Source: Rhododendron vialii
Taxonomy: Eukaryota; Streptophyta; Magnoliopsida; Ericales; Ericaceae
Length of the DNA: 64,000 nucleotides
Reading direction: 5' to 3'
Assembly: GCF_030253575.1 (NCBI RefSeq)
Contig: NC_080568.1
Location: forward strand, 7,675,501-7,739,500
The notes below the pieces were generated by a model. The model was not told the DNA's origin. It worked only from the letters and a program-made list of their open reading frames with translations, and did not search any database. Positions 24,793 through 36,250 of this stretch are shown here, piece by piece. Every line of letters starts with the position of its first letter. Positions within the stretch are counted from its first letter, which is position 1. The position numbers and the translations under genes were made by a program.

Positions 24793-25043
24793 CTCCCTCC
24801 GTCCCCATTATTTACCCCCTTTTCGGGATTCTAAATTAATAAGGAGACATAATAATTGCATGTTTGATCACTTGATTTTCCAATTTTACCTTGAATCTTT
24901 TTAGGAGTAAAATTGATGCAACATTAATAGGAAGGGTAAAATGGAAAATTCCTTGACTTCTAGCCATTTAGTTCTAAAGTGGGACAAAAATTTTGGGACG
25001 GCAAAAAGTGGTAATTGGGACTAAAGAATGGGGATGGAGGGAG
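24793..25043. mobile_element. Stowaway MITE (Tc1/Mariner type)
   Basis: The terminal inverted repeat CTCCCTCCGTCCCC at the left and GGGGATGGAGGGAG at the right are flanked by TA on both sides (24791-24792 and 25044-25045). These are the hallmark ends of Stowaway. It is 251 bp and lies in the 5'-UTR intron of the E2 gene. Confidence 0.95.
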
Positions 25044-25354
25044 TATGTATTTAACTTGCTTGTGACAGCACTTGTGGGCAGTTATTAGTTTTGAGTCCTA
25101 TCGTTTGATCAATTTGTACTGCTGATTGATATTCATGAATGCATTTTAGTGTTTTCATTTTTTTCAGGTTTGATAAGACTTGTTTTCTAGCATTTGCTGT
25201 ATAAACACGATAGAATTTTTGTTTATGAACTAATTGTTGGCTAATTCATGTCATACTCATTATGTGCATGCTTGGGATTGTGATAAAATGATTGGTTTTA
25301 GTTAGGTTTGATTTGATTTGATTTGATTTATCATCCAATGAACAGGCGGTGAGG

Positions 25355-28300
25355 ATGTCGACCCCTGCAAGGAAGAGGCTGATGAGGGATTTTAAGAGGT
25401 TGCAACAGGACCCTCCTGCAGGTATCAGTGGTGCTCCTCAAGACAACAATATAATGCTTTGGAATGCCGTCATATTCGGGTTGGTTATAATATTGAGGAC
25501 ATTTGTATTTGTATGCTATAGGATGTACATCTTAACACATATTTACTAATGTGCTTTCATTTTTTGATTGCAGTCCTGATGATACCCCGTGGGATGGAGG
25601 TAATGTCATTCCTTTGTGTTATTGAAAGGACATACATTTACATGCATCGTTACAGATTTGTTATTGTTTTTTCATTAACATCTTGATTAGAAAGTGGTGA
25701 TTTTTAATTGAATCATGGAAGTCATATGGAAGGCCTGGTGACAGTATAGTTTTTACAGTGTAGGGAAGTAATTCATCAGAACACAAATTCTCCTATGGTT
25801 TCTACTATTTTGGCATGTTCATTCACCAATTGATTGTATAGATTGATTGAAGTGGACTACTGTGCTGTCATTTTCACAATTTCATAAAATGGGTGATTTA
25901 CCTGATTTGTTAGATCAAATCTATTAGCTGATTTCCCTTATTCCAGAATTTTATATTTTACCGTTCCAGAATAAAGCATTCTGTGCTGAACAAGCACTAA
26001 TGGAGTATATTTAATCCTTTGGCAAAATAGTTGTTTGGCAGGATTTCCGTGGCCCCCATCTTGTTTTTGACATCGTCACTAGTAAATTAGTGGCAGTTAC
26101 AGTAGGTCAGTTAAGTAGGGGAACAAAGATCAACTAATTTTTAATAAATGAAATAAACACATGTTAAACGTCTATTACTTCAATAGTTGAAATTTACTCA
26201 AGTTTGGTTTTAATGTCTCTTGTTCCACAAAACCAGTGATAGATGTATTTGTTTCTGAATATTGTCTTCAATCCTGTGTACTTCATTGTTCCAGGTTATG
26301 ACGAGGCTTATTGTTGTAAGTTTGATATTATTCTTGTGAACCTCTTAACTTCTGTATTAATGAGTTCTGTGATACTTTTTCTTACACCAGGTACGTTTAA
26401 ATTGACACTCCAATTTTCAGAGGATTATCCAAATAAGCCACCAACTGTGCGCTTTGTTTCTCGAATGTTCCATCCAAATAGTAAGTTCGGAGCATGAACC
26501 ATCCCTTCTTCAATTCAGATTTCCCATTCCTGAAGTGAATTTGAAAAAATTGTACTTGCTGCATTTTGGCTTTTACTGCTTTAACATTTCAGTTTTCTAA
26601 CACGTCTCTACCTTTATCTTGTCAACTTTGATGTCCATAGGTATGTACACAGTACAGTATTGAAAACTGCATTCTCAGGGTGTGTGTTTATTTATTTAGT
26701 TCACAATGTTGCTTTCGTCAAACACCCTTTTAAAAGACTACATGCATTCCATCCTTGATTATTGGATTCTGTGCTGTCGGATTGGTTGGTCTCTGACATC
26801 ATGGTACTGATGTGTCAATGGGTCCTTGCCATTTTGATCCCCACTTTGGAATTTAGGAGATTAAGAGGAGAACGTTCTGTCTGGTTCATAAAGCATTAGC
26901 CAACTCTCTTGTACTTGTCTAAGGGCGATGGACAGACAATTTCAGTTATTGTTGCTGACTTGCTGGAGTCAAGTTTTTTCCCCTCCTGCTGTCATTATCA
27001 TGCTGTGTTATTTCTGTTGTTTTCTTAATAATCATTTGTTGTTCTCATCCATATTTTCTGCATAGAATGTTTCTGATCATGAAACATCATGGGCTTTGTT
27101 CGTTTGCCATTTTAGTTTTGTTTTTCAATCATTACCCTACTTCTTTCTCCAATCATTACTCTATTTTTTCAATTATTACTTTCACATCTCTCTCTATCTC
27201 TCTCCAATCATTACCTTTATCTTCAATCATTACTCTATTTCTCTCTCCACCCACTACCAAAACTAAACTAAACTAAACTAAACTCTCAACCAAACACAAC
27301 CATTGAATTTGTCAGCCCCTGCCTTCTCTAAGTTATTGCTTTTCCTTCAACTTTGGCAGTTTATGCAGATGGAAGCATTTGTTTGGATATTCTACAAAAT
27401 CAGTGGAGTCCTATCTATGATGTGGCCGCTATACTTACCTCCATCCAGGTTTGTGATTATGTACCACTTATTGCTTTGTAAGCTTGTTGAATTTAGGACT
27501 GTCAAGTGTGATTCGGTTATTAATGACCACTTGATTTGTTATTAGCTTTTCTTTTGGGCACTGTTCTTCTTCTGCCCCTTGTTGAGCTGATGGGGAGTAG
27601 GATAGGAAGCACATTTTTGTTTTCCCCCGATCGGCAATGGTTAACACAGTATTGGATTATAGTATTGAATGGATATTTTCCTAAAATGGTGTTTTGAGTT
27701 TGAACTTCTTGATTTCATTCGCCCTCAACATGTAGAAGTCTCGAGTCCATAGTAGTGTTGTGTCGTTGACAGTGTTTGACAAAAATTTTCCCTGGTACAC
27801 TTTCTTTTTGGGCCGGGCTACTCTTTAGGTGGTTATAAAGCTCATCTTCCAAGCCCATGGTCTCTCTTCTATTTTCTTTTCCAAGCCCTCAGTGGACTTT
27901 CTTTTAGTCTTGGGCTACACTTCAGCCTTCAGGCGGTTCTAATGCTCATCTTAAAGGAGATAGTTATACATGTGGTTTAGTTTCAGTTCTTGTGTTTGTA
28001 GAGCTTTTCTCTGTCTTTTCTACCAGAGCCCTTTGAAGAGAGTTTTGTTCTTGTTGATGAAACTTCAGTAGGCCTTGATCTGAGTCATCTGATGTTGGGA
28101 CTCCACCCATGAATTTGGGTAGATTGTCCTGAAAACCCCCCAGAACTGGTAGCCTCCTGTGTCATTTTTTGTCCTTTCTCAATTTTCATTGCTTTGGAAA
28201 ATCTCCTTCAAGGTTATTTGGATCGTTGACAGATCCACTCAAATAAATATCACTGAGCCATGCTTGTCTACATCCTCCTTGCCCCATATTATCATTCCTA

Positions 28301-29900
28301 GATTTGTTGCCCTTGTTCAATTATTTGCTTTGGAAAATCTCCTTCAAGGTTGTTTGGATCCTTGACAGATCCAATCAAATAAATACCACTGAGCCATGCT
28401 TGTCTACATCCTCCTTGCCCCATATTATCATTCCTAGATTTGTTGCCCTTGTTCAATTATTTGCTTTGGAAAATCTCCTTCAAGGTTGTTTGGATCCTTG
28501 ACAGATCCAATCAAATAAATACCACTGAGCCATGCTTGTCTACATCCTCCTTGCCCCATATTATCATTCCTAGATTCGTTGCCCTTGTTCAATTATTTGC
28601 TTAGGTCTTGACACTAAGAGTTTTCCTTGATTTGTATGTGTTATTTTAAGGTTTCTATTATAAGTTTTATGTGGGCTTATACTGTTTATTGGTCCATGTA
28701 CGTAACACATAAATTTCACCTTCCGAGGCATTTCTAGAGTTTCAATGTGGAGCATCGTTTGACTTCTTTCTGAATGAGGTAGTTTTGTAAATTCTGAACT
28801 CTATGTACGCTGTACAAGAAAGGATAAGAAACAGCTATGGAAAGGCAGCTGGAAAATCGTGGCTTTTTCTATATTGATATATGAGCTCGGTTATTATATA
28901 GATAATTGTACTACATATTGGTTGCTCTGGAAAACTGGTGATAAAAATTACATTTTTGGGTGCTGGAACAAGAATTGTGACTAAGAATGGAATTCTGGTA
29001 CTTATAACCCGAGTCCCCATTATAATTCTGACTAAGAATGGAATGATATTTAGATTTATTGGCAAAGACGAAGAAATAGAATCATTATTCCACTCCAAGG
29101 AAGCATGGTAATGTGCACATAAATTGATTTGGGTCTCTAGGCCTGCCCTCTCTGATGTCATTTGGCTTTGATTTGGGGGCATGGTTCTACAACAAAACGT
29201 CCATGTAGCTCCTCGGTTCTTGGAGGTTTAAGGGGGCCACTGTTTCAGTGGTATTCTGAGAGCAGCCACTTTGTGCATATATTGCCAAAGGTTAGGTCTG
29301 TCTCCAATCATCTCCCGTCCTTACCCCCATTGATTGGGGACTAGATGGGTTCCATTATGTTGTTATGTTGTTGTATTCCACTCCAATCGATTCAAGAACT
29401 ACCAAGAAAATAATGGTCCTTAAGTCCCTATATTTCTGTCCATACTGAAATAGTGTGGTCCCAACTGCAAAACATAGTTTGTGTGTGTTTCTTATGTACA
29501 AATACAACAATGGTCTTTGGGATGCATGTGAGTTTTACTCATCCTTTTTTTGGGCAGCCTGGGTTTTACTAATCTTGTCACAAACCTACTTAAAGAGAGA
29601 GAGAGACCATGTAATCTTGTCGTTAGTTATATGTTTAGCAAACTATGCTTACCAGTTAACAGCAAGAGGGGTCTCCTCCACAAAAGAAAGCATCTTTACC
29701 ATATTACTACTTCATTGCATTGTTCTGGATTTTCAGCTTTTTGACTGGTGGCGTTTTGTATTGTACTGCAGTCATTGCTTTGTGACCCAAACCCTAACTC
29801 CCCTGCCAATTCAGAAGCTGCACGGATGTTTAGCGAGAATAAGCGCGAGTACAACAGGAGAGTCCGGGAGATTGTTGAGCAGAGTTGGACTGCTGACTAA
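25355..29900 (+). CDS. UBC2: RAD6-type ubiquitin-conjugating enzyme E2
   Basis: Five coding exons (25355-25479, 25574-25599, 26391-26480, 27360-27448, 29772-29900) give exactly 153 codons including TAA, so 152 aa, the usual size of plant UBC1/UBC2. It starts [20 protein letters not shown], continues [20 protein letters not shown] (the HPN block follows), has the catalytic Cys in [13 protein letters not shown] and ends [15 protein letters not shown]6 enzymes accept ubiquitin from E1 on this Cys. With HUB-type RING E3s they monoubiquitinate histone H2B, and with RAD18-type E3s they act in damage tolerance. All residues expected for activity are visible and no stop interrupts the frame. UBC1 and UBC2 cannot be told apart by eye. 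The intron between the last two exons is 2.3 kb and carries a 136-bp repeat. Confidence 0.98.
28185..28603. repeat. 136-bp tandem repeat, about three copies
   Basis: The block beginning near GCTTTGGAAAATCTCCTTCA recurs at about 28189, 28325 and 28461 with a 136-bp period. The second and third copies are almost identical. Each has TTGACAGATCC, GAGCCATGCTTGTCTACATC and CATATTATCATTCCTAGATT. It is in the last intron of the E2 gene. Open frames here are repeat artefacts. Confidence 0.9.
29130..29375 (+). mobile_element. Possible SINE-like remnant
   Basis: In the last intron of the E2 gene the sequence ends in ATGTTGTTATGTTGTTGT after a TAGATGGGTTCCATT-type block. This resembles the 3' end of plant SINEs of the Au/TS kind. 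I could not find A and B boxes or a target duplication, so this is a weak call. Confidence 0.3.
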
Positions 29901-30980
29901 TAGTTCATGCACGGTTTGAATAATATGGAAAACATATAAGACAATTGTGTTGAAACCTCTGTGGATTCTATAATGTGTGCGCTTACATTGTTTTGATGAA
30001 TGGCAGACGATGTTATTTTTGTACTTCTTGAACATGATTTGCAGTCTCTCTGGTCGTTTTTATGTAAATACGAAATTATGACATTCGCTAGCAGCAGAAA
30101 ATCCGTACTTTTGTTTATCCAAGTACTAATTGTCATCCTAGTCCTAGTCTTGAAGTATGATGCACAGCCATTGACATCCTTTTCCCAGTTGTGGGAGAAG
30201 GGGGCATAGAAGAATGGTAATTGGGCTTAGACCAACAAATGTTTGCGTTCTGAAATGACAAATGTGCTTATCTATGCCCTTGGGTCCTTCAAGTTTTGAC
30301 AAATGTATAGCTTGGGCGAAGGGGTTAGCTTATAATGCTCACAGAATGTGTGCTTGTGTGGCAGGTTGGATATTGTCATTAATGTGAGTTTTTGCATTAC
30401 ATGCAGATCTAACTTCTCCAAAACCAGGTTTCGAGTAGACTTTGTTGGTTTTTCACTATTGTTGCTGATTTTTTGAGACTCTTGTTTTTTTGTGGTTGTT
30501 CTAGTTGTGTTTTTCTTTTTTGTTGTTTTAGTCGTATTTTTGTTTGGTCTTTTTGGGCAATGTAAATGTTTTTTGGTTCAATAAAACTGCATTTGCCTCT
30601 TCCTTGCAATAAAATGACAGATCAAGGCAGAATACAAAAGTCCCAACAGTTGCCAATGTGATCTTTAGTGGGGTGAGAAATTTGAGATACGTACTAGTAG
30701 AGCTTTACATTGCCTTAGAGAAAACAGACCATAGAAGCCAAAGCAATTTTCCAGACTATGTTGAGAAAGGACTTCCCAGATGAGATGGGATTTCATTCTA
30801 TTGCAGACACAGAGCAAATGGGACAAGAGAGTAATCTTTTTGCTCTGACCACCTTTGATTGCCATCCAAAAAACAAAGGAATGCCTTCGAATAGAGTAGG
30901 GGAATCAAAGAAGCTGATTGAAAACAGAAACTAAAATCTCTCGAATGCCACTCCTCTCATGTCCACCTCCAGCAAAGGAA
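29901..30980. other. 3' flank of the E2 gene and possible LINE tail
   Basis: The 3' UTR of the E2 gene probably runs to about 30200. A T-rich stretch at 30440-30610 ends in TTGGTTCAATAAAACTGC and looks like the 3' UTR of an L1-type LINE, but no coding part precedes it. No other gene is recognised. Confidence 0.4.
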
Positions 30981-31215
30981 TGATATCATCCGGCCGGATC
31001 ATGTGTGACACCATCTTTTCCAACGCCCATATTGGCTAGACGATCCGGAACTTGGTTGCCCTCCCTATATGCGTGCTTCAATGTGCAGCCGGTGGCCTCC
31101 ATAAGCTCCTTGCATTCTTTGATCAGAACCTTGTGGGGAGTGCTCGGGGAAGTCTCCATTGATCATTGCCACAGCTACTTCTGAGTCTGACTTCTTTGAT
31201 CAAAGAAGTTGAGGC
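30980..31215 (-). pseudogene. RNase H-domain remnant of a non-LTR retroelement
   Basis: On the minus strand two frames combine: SDSEVAVAMINGDFPEHSP and, after a one-base shift, LIKECKELMEATGCTLKHAY followed by REGNQVPDRLAN. This is the C-terminal RNase H-like (RVT_3) segment found in plant L1-type LINEs, with its D-S and YREGNxxxDxLA signatures. It is broken and has no reverse transcriptase beside it. Confidence 0.75.
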
Positions 31216-31410
31216 CAATGAGCATTTGGAGATTGACTTTAATAGATTCTTTAAATTTCAACACCAAAGGTGTCCTTTGCTACCAGCTCCTATATTTGAA
31301 GGGTGAGTTTTTGTACTAACCGATAAGAAATACTAACATACATACAAAAGACAAAAAGATCAAGCACCAAAGGTAAGAAATAAAGTAATAGTAGTTTAAT
31401 ATTTGGAATA

Positions 31411-31627
31411 GTTTTTAGGTGCAAATAGGGTATGGGACACGTGGTGCTCTATGCGCATCCAAGCCGTCTAAATGTGTTTTGAATGGCCCAGATCCATACA
31501 CCCCCTCTCCTCGTTAGCCAAACACCCTCTCTCTCTCTCTCTCAAATCCCGGCCGTCCAAAATACTTTTGGACGGCTCGGATGCGCTCGGGGCACCACGT
31601 GTCCCATACCCTATTTGCACCAAAAAC
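31411..31627. mobile_element. MITE with long inverted ends (GTTTTTAGGTGCAAATAGGG)
   Basis: The left arm, GTTTTTAGGTGCAAATAGGG followed by TATGGGACACGTGGTGC, is matched by the complement at the right end with one deleted base. Inner parts (GCATCCAAGCCGTC against GACGGCTCGGATGC) also pair. A (CT)n run lies in the middle. Both arms contain CACGTG, a G-box core. No clear target duplication. Confidence 0.75.
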
Positions 31628-32392
31628 TTCTCGTAATATGTTTTTCCACGTGGGTGCAGCATTGTGATTGTATTTGTTAGAAGGGGAGCAGGTCCAATGT
31701 ACCATGTCATTTTTAGAACCACCAGGGGAAAAAAGGGGGATGTGGGAAAGGGCCAAATCCATTGCCCATTATATATGAACGAATGCAGAGATCACTTCTG
31801 TTTTGATAGGGAAACAAGAGGATTCTAAGTGAAAAAAAAAAAAAATAAGGCCCTTGAGAAAGCCAATTATCAAATCAAACATGGTTTTGGCACTATTAGC
31901 AACTATAGTTTCCACAAAAGGCCTAGCAACATTTCTGAGCTGAAAGAGTTTTCCTCTTAAGTTTTTTTCACCAGACGTCCCGACCAATTTGCGAACATCT
32001 CGATTAATTCCGGGACCTTGAAATTAGTGACCAGACAAAATCTCCTAGTGGCCCCAGATTTGGAATTTTTTTCTCTAAGTTCAAGAACAGTCTGCAGGAA
32101 TCTTTAGGGTCCTTAAACACTTGCAGCACCATTTGACCCACAAGGAATCGTGCTTGTAAACAAATTGGAGACAGAGAATGTCTTGAGAAAGAAGCTATAT
32201 TTCTGTCCTTAATCTTCTCATATGGAGACCTGCCTCTTTCTTTGACAAGCAAATAGATTTCCAAGCAACCTTATTAATTAGAAATTTAGAATGGCCGTAT
32301 GTGTAGTGCCTGTCCAGAAAAATATAAGTCAACGCCATTTTTTGGAACCGAACATAAGGACTAGTGCGCTGGAAGATTATTAAAAGGAAATT
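31628..32392. other. Unassigned intergenic sequence
   Basis: I see no conserved coding signal, RNA gene or clean repeat boundary here. Minus-strand open frames of 72-86 codons lack family features. Confidence 0.4.
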
Positions 32393-32500
32393 GATTTTGG
32401 CACTTCAGTTTTAGCCACTGACACTCCACTTTGTGTCTTGATCATGTGAGATTGCAAAACAAAAGTGGAGTGCCAATGGCTAAAACTGGAGTGTCAAAAT
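32393..32500. mobile_element. Short palindromic MITE, about 108 bp
   Basis: GATTTTGGCACTTCAGTTTT followed by AGCCACTG pairs with AAAACTGGAGTGTCAAAATC and the preceding CCAATGGCT. The whole segment folds into one imperfect hairpin. It carries no coding sequence. Confidence 0.6.
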
Positions 32501-33462
32501 CGCATCCCTTAATTACTAAAATAACTTTCTTCTTAGTGTTTCTAAAAAAAAAACACTCGTTACCCTCTATTTTCAATCATTAATCTCATTTCTCTCTCCT
32601 CTCTCCAATCGCTATTCTCATTTCTCTCTATCTCTACTCATTACTCCTATCTCCAATTATTAACCTATTTTCTCTCTCCATTCATTAACCAAAATCAAAC
32701 ACAAAAATTTTCAAAATATTATCCAAACAAAGCTACTCATCTATATTCTTATGATTCCTTTACTGTGATCAATATATTCTCAAATTAAATTTTCCATGAG
32801 TTTATATAGCGAAATGAAATGAAGTAATGTCTATGATGAGACATTATTAAACTCTCTTGTTTATTACTATATACTAGTATTTTATAAGTTCAAATATATT
32901 TGGAAGTAAGTAGACAACTATATATCACAGAGTCTACTCTTTCATTTTGGAATGTCACATGGAAAAACACATGTCATTCCTTCCATCTTCAACGTTTTAG
33001 GTATTTGTATTTTTGCCAACTCCAAGCAGTTCACAAACGTTTATGAGGGCACCTATGACTCTCAGTATTCATAGACACACCAGCAGAAGACCCATTGTTC
33101 GTGTTGTTTTTTCTCTACTATCGTTACTACAATCACAAAAAACATATGTATATTAAATCCTTGAAATTATATCAAATCCTTTGGTCCACCGAACCAAGGG
33201 TCTCAGTAGTGTGCCATTGAATTATGGAGGGCACTTTAGTGTGCTCAACTTAAATGTTTTCATTGTGATATGAATCGTTCAATTTGTAGAGTGAGTTGAG
33301 TACTTTATACAAAAAAAATTGATCGGATCTCATTTTTTCATTGGTAAGACAACATTAGTTATAAGAAAATGGGTGGTTAGTATATATATATTTTTAAAAA
33401 CGTACTGGGAGATAAATCTATCTCGATTATAAAACAATCTTTTGCTTGCTTAGCTAGCAACC

Positions 33463-33684
33463 GAGTGCAATTTTGTTCACCTTTCTTAAAAGAAGGTGAA
33501 TATTATCCTCTTTCCTATTGGTGGAAATAATGTGGATTCCACCACAAAGTGATGTCATGCTTATCATGTATGACACTTTTTGGTAAGCATGACATCACTT
33601 TGTGGTAGGGTTCACATCATTTCAACCAATAAGAAGTAGGGTAATATTCACCCTCTTAAATGGAGGGTGAACAAAATCAACTCG
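33463..33684. mobile_element. Mutator-type MITE with perfect 9-bp target duplication
   Basis: A 222-bp palindrome is flanked by CTAGCAACC on both sides (33454-33462 and 33685-33693). Ends are GAGTGCAATTTTGTTCACC and CGAGTTGATTTTGTTCACC (right end read inward). It is absent at the matching site of the right arm, so it inserted after the duplication. Confidence 0.88.
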
Positions 33685-33802
33685 CTAGCAACCTATGCTA
33701 TGCAAATTGAACAGTTCTAATCGATAACGAGATTTCAGTTGAGCACACCAAGTCTCTCTACACTTTCGTAGTGTGCCAACGCACTACAAGCTTGTTTGGC
33801 AA

Positions 33803-34122
33803 AATAAGTCAAATGACTTATTTTTTTGTTTTTATTCAATTTTTTTTTTGTATATTTGTCAATTTTTCATCGATTTTGTGAGGATTATTACTTTTTCATG
33901 ACGAGATGAATATGGAAAGTAAAAAATTACGATCAAAATTCAATTTTTTTTAAATAAAAACGAAAAAATTGACTTATTGGCTTATTTTTGTCTTTATTAA
34001 AAAAAAATTGAACTTTTTAAATTCATCTCATCATAAAAGAACAATAATTTTCATACAATCGATAAAAAACTAAAAAATGCGATTTATTTATTTTAAATAA
34101 AAACAAAAATGCCAAATGACCC
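33803..34122. mobile_element. AT-rich palindromic MITE
   Basis: The left part, TCAAATGACTTATTTTTTTG, and the right part, AAAAATGCCAAATGA, are complementary. Inner arms around TTTCATCGATTTTGTGAGGA and CATACAATCGATAAAAAAC also pair. The same family lies at 56519-58088. It has no coding content. Confidence 0.65.
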
Positions 34123-34436
34123 CTACGGAACCCCTTGTACCCACCGGTTCACCGCCCTCGTGTACTATATACGGTAAAAGACAGCAAACCCTAAACCTAC
34201 GGCTACTCCTGGTCTCGACGCCTCTTTGTTGGTTTCTCCTCATCTTCGTCCTCTTTGTCAGTTAGCCTTAATCTTTCTTGTTTCTAGTTCGCTGAAGTTT
34301 GTTGCTTCAAGTTTGTATGAAAAACTTACTAAAATCGAAGATTGTTTCAGTCTTCTTCATCCCCTGAACTAGGGCTTTTTCTTCTTCTTCTTCAAATTCA
34401 GAACTTCCAGAGCCACATTAGCCCACCCAATTTACT

Positions 34437-35177
34437 GTGAAAACACTTATCCACTGTGTGTGTCCCTCCCCGTTTAGTCTAAAAGCGCTGAGAGAATGGA
34501 CGAAGTGGTGGGCGTCATCCGACCGAGAAAAATTGAAAAAGAGGAGGGAGCAGAGGGCGATCGATAAAGCTCGTCGCGAGGAGGAAAGGAATTTTTTGGC
34601 GAGAGAACACGCAAGGGCAGAGTTCTAAGATGTCTTCTGGGAAAGGAAAGAACAAGACTTTCTTTTGAATCAAAGCAAATTAAGGTCTGAGATTCTTCGT
34701 TTGAGGCGGCAAGAAGGGCAGGGTAGTAGTTCGAGTGAGGCGGCCATGGAGGAAGGTGGTGGTGCCGCTTTCGGTGACGAAGTGAAACTCTTCAATTCAC
34801 ATGGCAACAAGTACTGTCCAAGGAAGCCAAAGTACTCGAACCACGTTCACACTGGATACGAGTGGAACAAATACAACCAAACTCACTACGATCACGACAA
34901 CCCACCCCCGAAGATGGTTCAAGGGTATAAATTCAACATATTCTACCCTGATCTCGTTGACAATACTAAACCTCCTTCTCATACTAAAGAGAACGATGGA
35001 CATAGTTCTGAGACTTGCATCATAAGTTTTTGCGCCGGCCCACCATACGAGGAGCTTGCCTTCCGGATTGTGAACCAGGAGTGGGAGCACTCCCACAAGA
35101 AGGGGTTCAAGTGCACGTTCGAACAAGGCATTTTGCATCTCTACTTCAACTTCAAACGCTTCCGTTATCACCGTTGA
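34437..35177 (+). pseudogene. Cactin pseudogene, internally deleted (left copy)
   Basis: One frame with a single TAA (34626-34628) encodes a Cactin N-part, EKLKKRREQRAIDKARREEE, then WERKEQDFLLNQSKLRSEI. It jumps to the C-terminal CactinC domain: YEWNKYNQTHYDHDNPPPKM, VQGYKFNIFYPDLVD, AGPPYEELAFRIVNQEWEHS and HKKGFKCTFEQGILHLYFNF. Intact Cactin is a spliceosome-associated protein with a long middle domain between RSEIRLREG and the C-terminal domain. Here that middle part (some hundreds of residues in the family) is missing, replaced by a Ser/Glu-rich linker. The 170-codon 3' open frame (34665-35177) could be translated, but the N-part is broken. The deletion is shared with the copy at 47898-50258. 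Confidence 0.9.
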
Positions 35178-36250
35178 TAGGTATTTCTTGACATAGTATT
35201 AGTTTTCTTTCCATGAATTTTGTTACTAACAAAACTTTTATTGTGAACCGTATGCATTGTTTTACCCTGTTTCATCTAAGGCTCTAAGGAGATTCAATTC
35301 ATTGTTTTGAACTAGTTTGGTGGTGATCCTCATTCACTCCATTGTTTGTTTTCACGGGGTATTACTGTTTTTTTCATTTATCCTGATTCAATCCACTCTA
35401 ATGATATGTTAAATGAGATTGTATTAAACAATGTGCTTAGGCTACTATTCTAACAGAAATGCTAGGGACAAAGAAAATTTACCAACTATTCTAATGGTTT
35501 GAATGGTGTTGATATGGGACAAAAGGACTATTGGGGAAAACAACAATAGTTGGATAATTTGTTTGAGTGATAAAATCAGGTTTGGAGATGTGGATTTCGA
35601 AACAGCACCTTTCAATGGATTTTCCCTTTTTTTTTTTCATGTCCAAATTTGTATGGTTTTACTCTTTATTTCTGCGCTGATACTTGAAGATCGTGGGATC
35701 TGTTTTTCTGACCGAGCTACCAACTATGGCAATATTGCTTTTATACCATACCCCAGCTAACTGACAGATGTCACACAACACTTTATCGTTTTCGACTTTT
35801 AGTGACATTTTTTGTGTTCTCTCTTATGGTTTTTTTCTGTGCATAAGTTACTCAATTCATTTAGGCTTTGTTAAAGGTATATCATATATGTAGGATGACA
35901 AGGAGGAGCTAAAGTTGTATTTGACATCGGCAAATTGTCTTACCAACCCTTCTTCTGACTGTCCAAATAGGTAAATTGATTCTTGCTCTTTCAAGCCCAT
36001 CTTTGTCATATGTTTTTTTCTATATGGAATCAGTGAAGTTTTTTCTTTTGGAGATGGGTATTCTGATTTTAGCTGTAGGTATCCGAATCTAACCTAGGTA
36101 CTGTCTTGTGGTATTTCTTCTTAGATGGTTATTGTCTGTGTGTTTTGAATCAGTAAAATACATTGTGGTTTTTGAGATGGGTATCCTTTGTCTCTTTAGT
36201 TTTTGTTTTTTTTTTCTTCTCATTGTCCCTCTTTTTGTTTTGGTTGGTTA

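Larger units (their letters stand above)
32740..36250 (+). repeat. Inverted duplication, left arm (with Cactin pseudogene)
   Basis: This segment is repeated in opposite orientation at 46770-53960. Matching landmarks include the TTTTATAAGTTCAAATATAT region (32880), the AACATATGTATATTA block (33140), the Cactin remnant and its flank up to TCATTGTCCCTsTTTTG (36220). The left arm is the less invaded copy: it carries one MULE-type MITE at 33463 and one AT-rich MITE at 33803. Confidence 0.88.

Noticed and set aside
34665-35177. Calling the 170-codon Cactin C-terminal frame a functional gene
   Set aside because: It lacks the middle domain, is preceded by an in-frame stop, and shares its deletion with a second broken copy.
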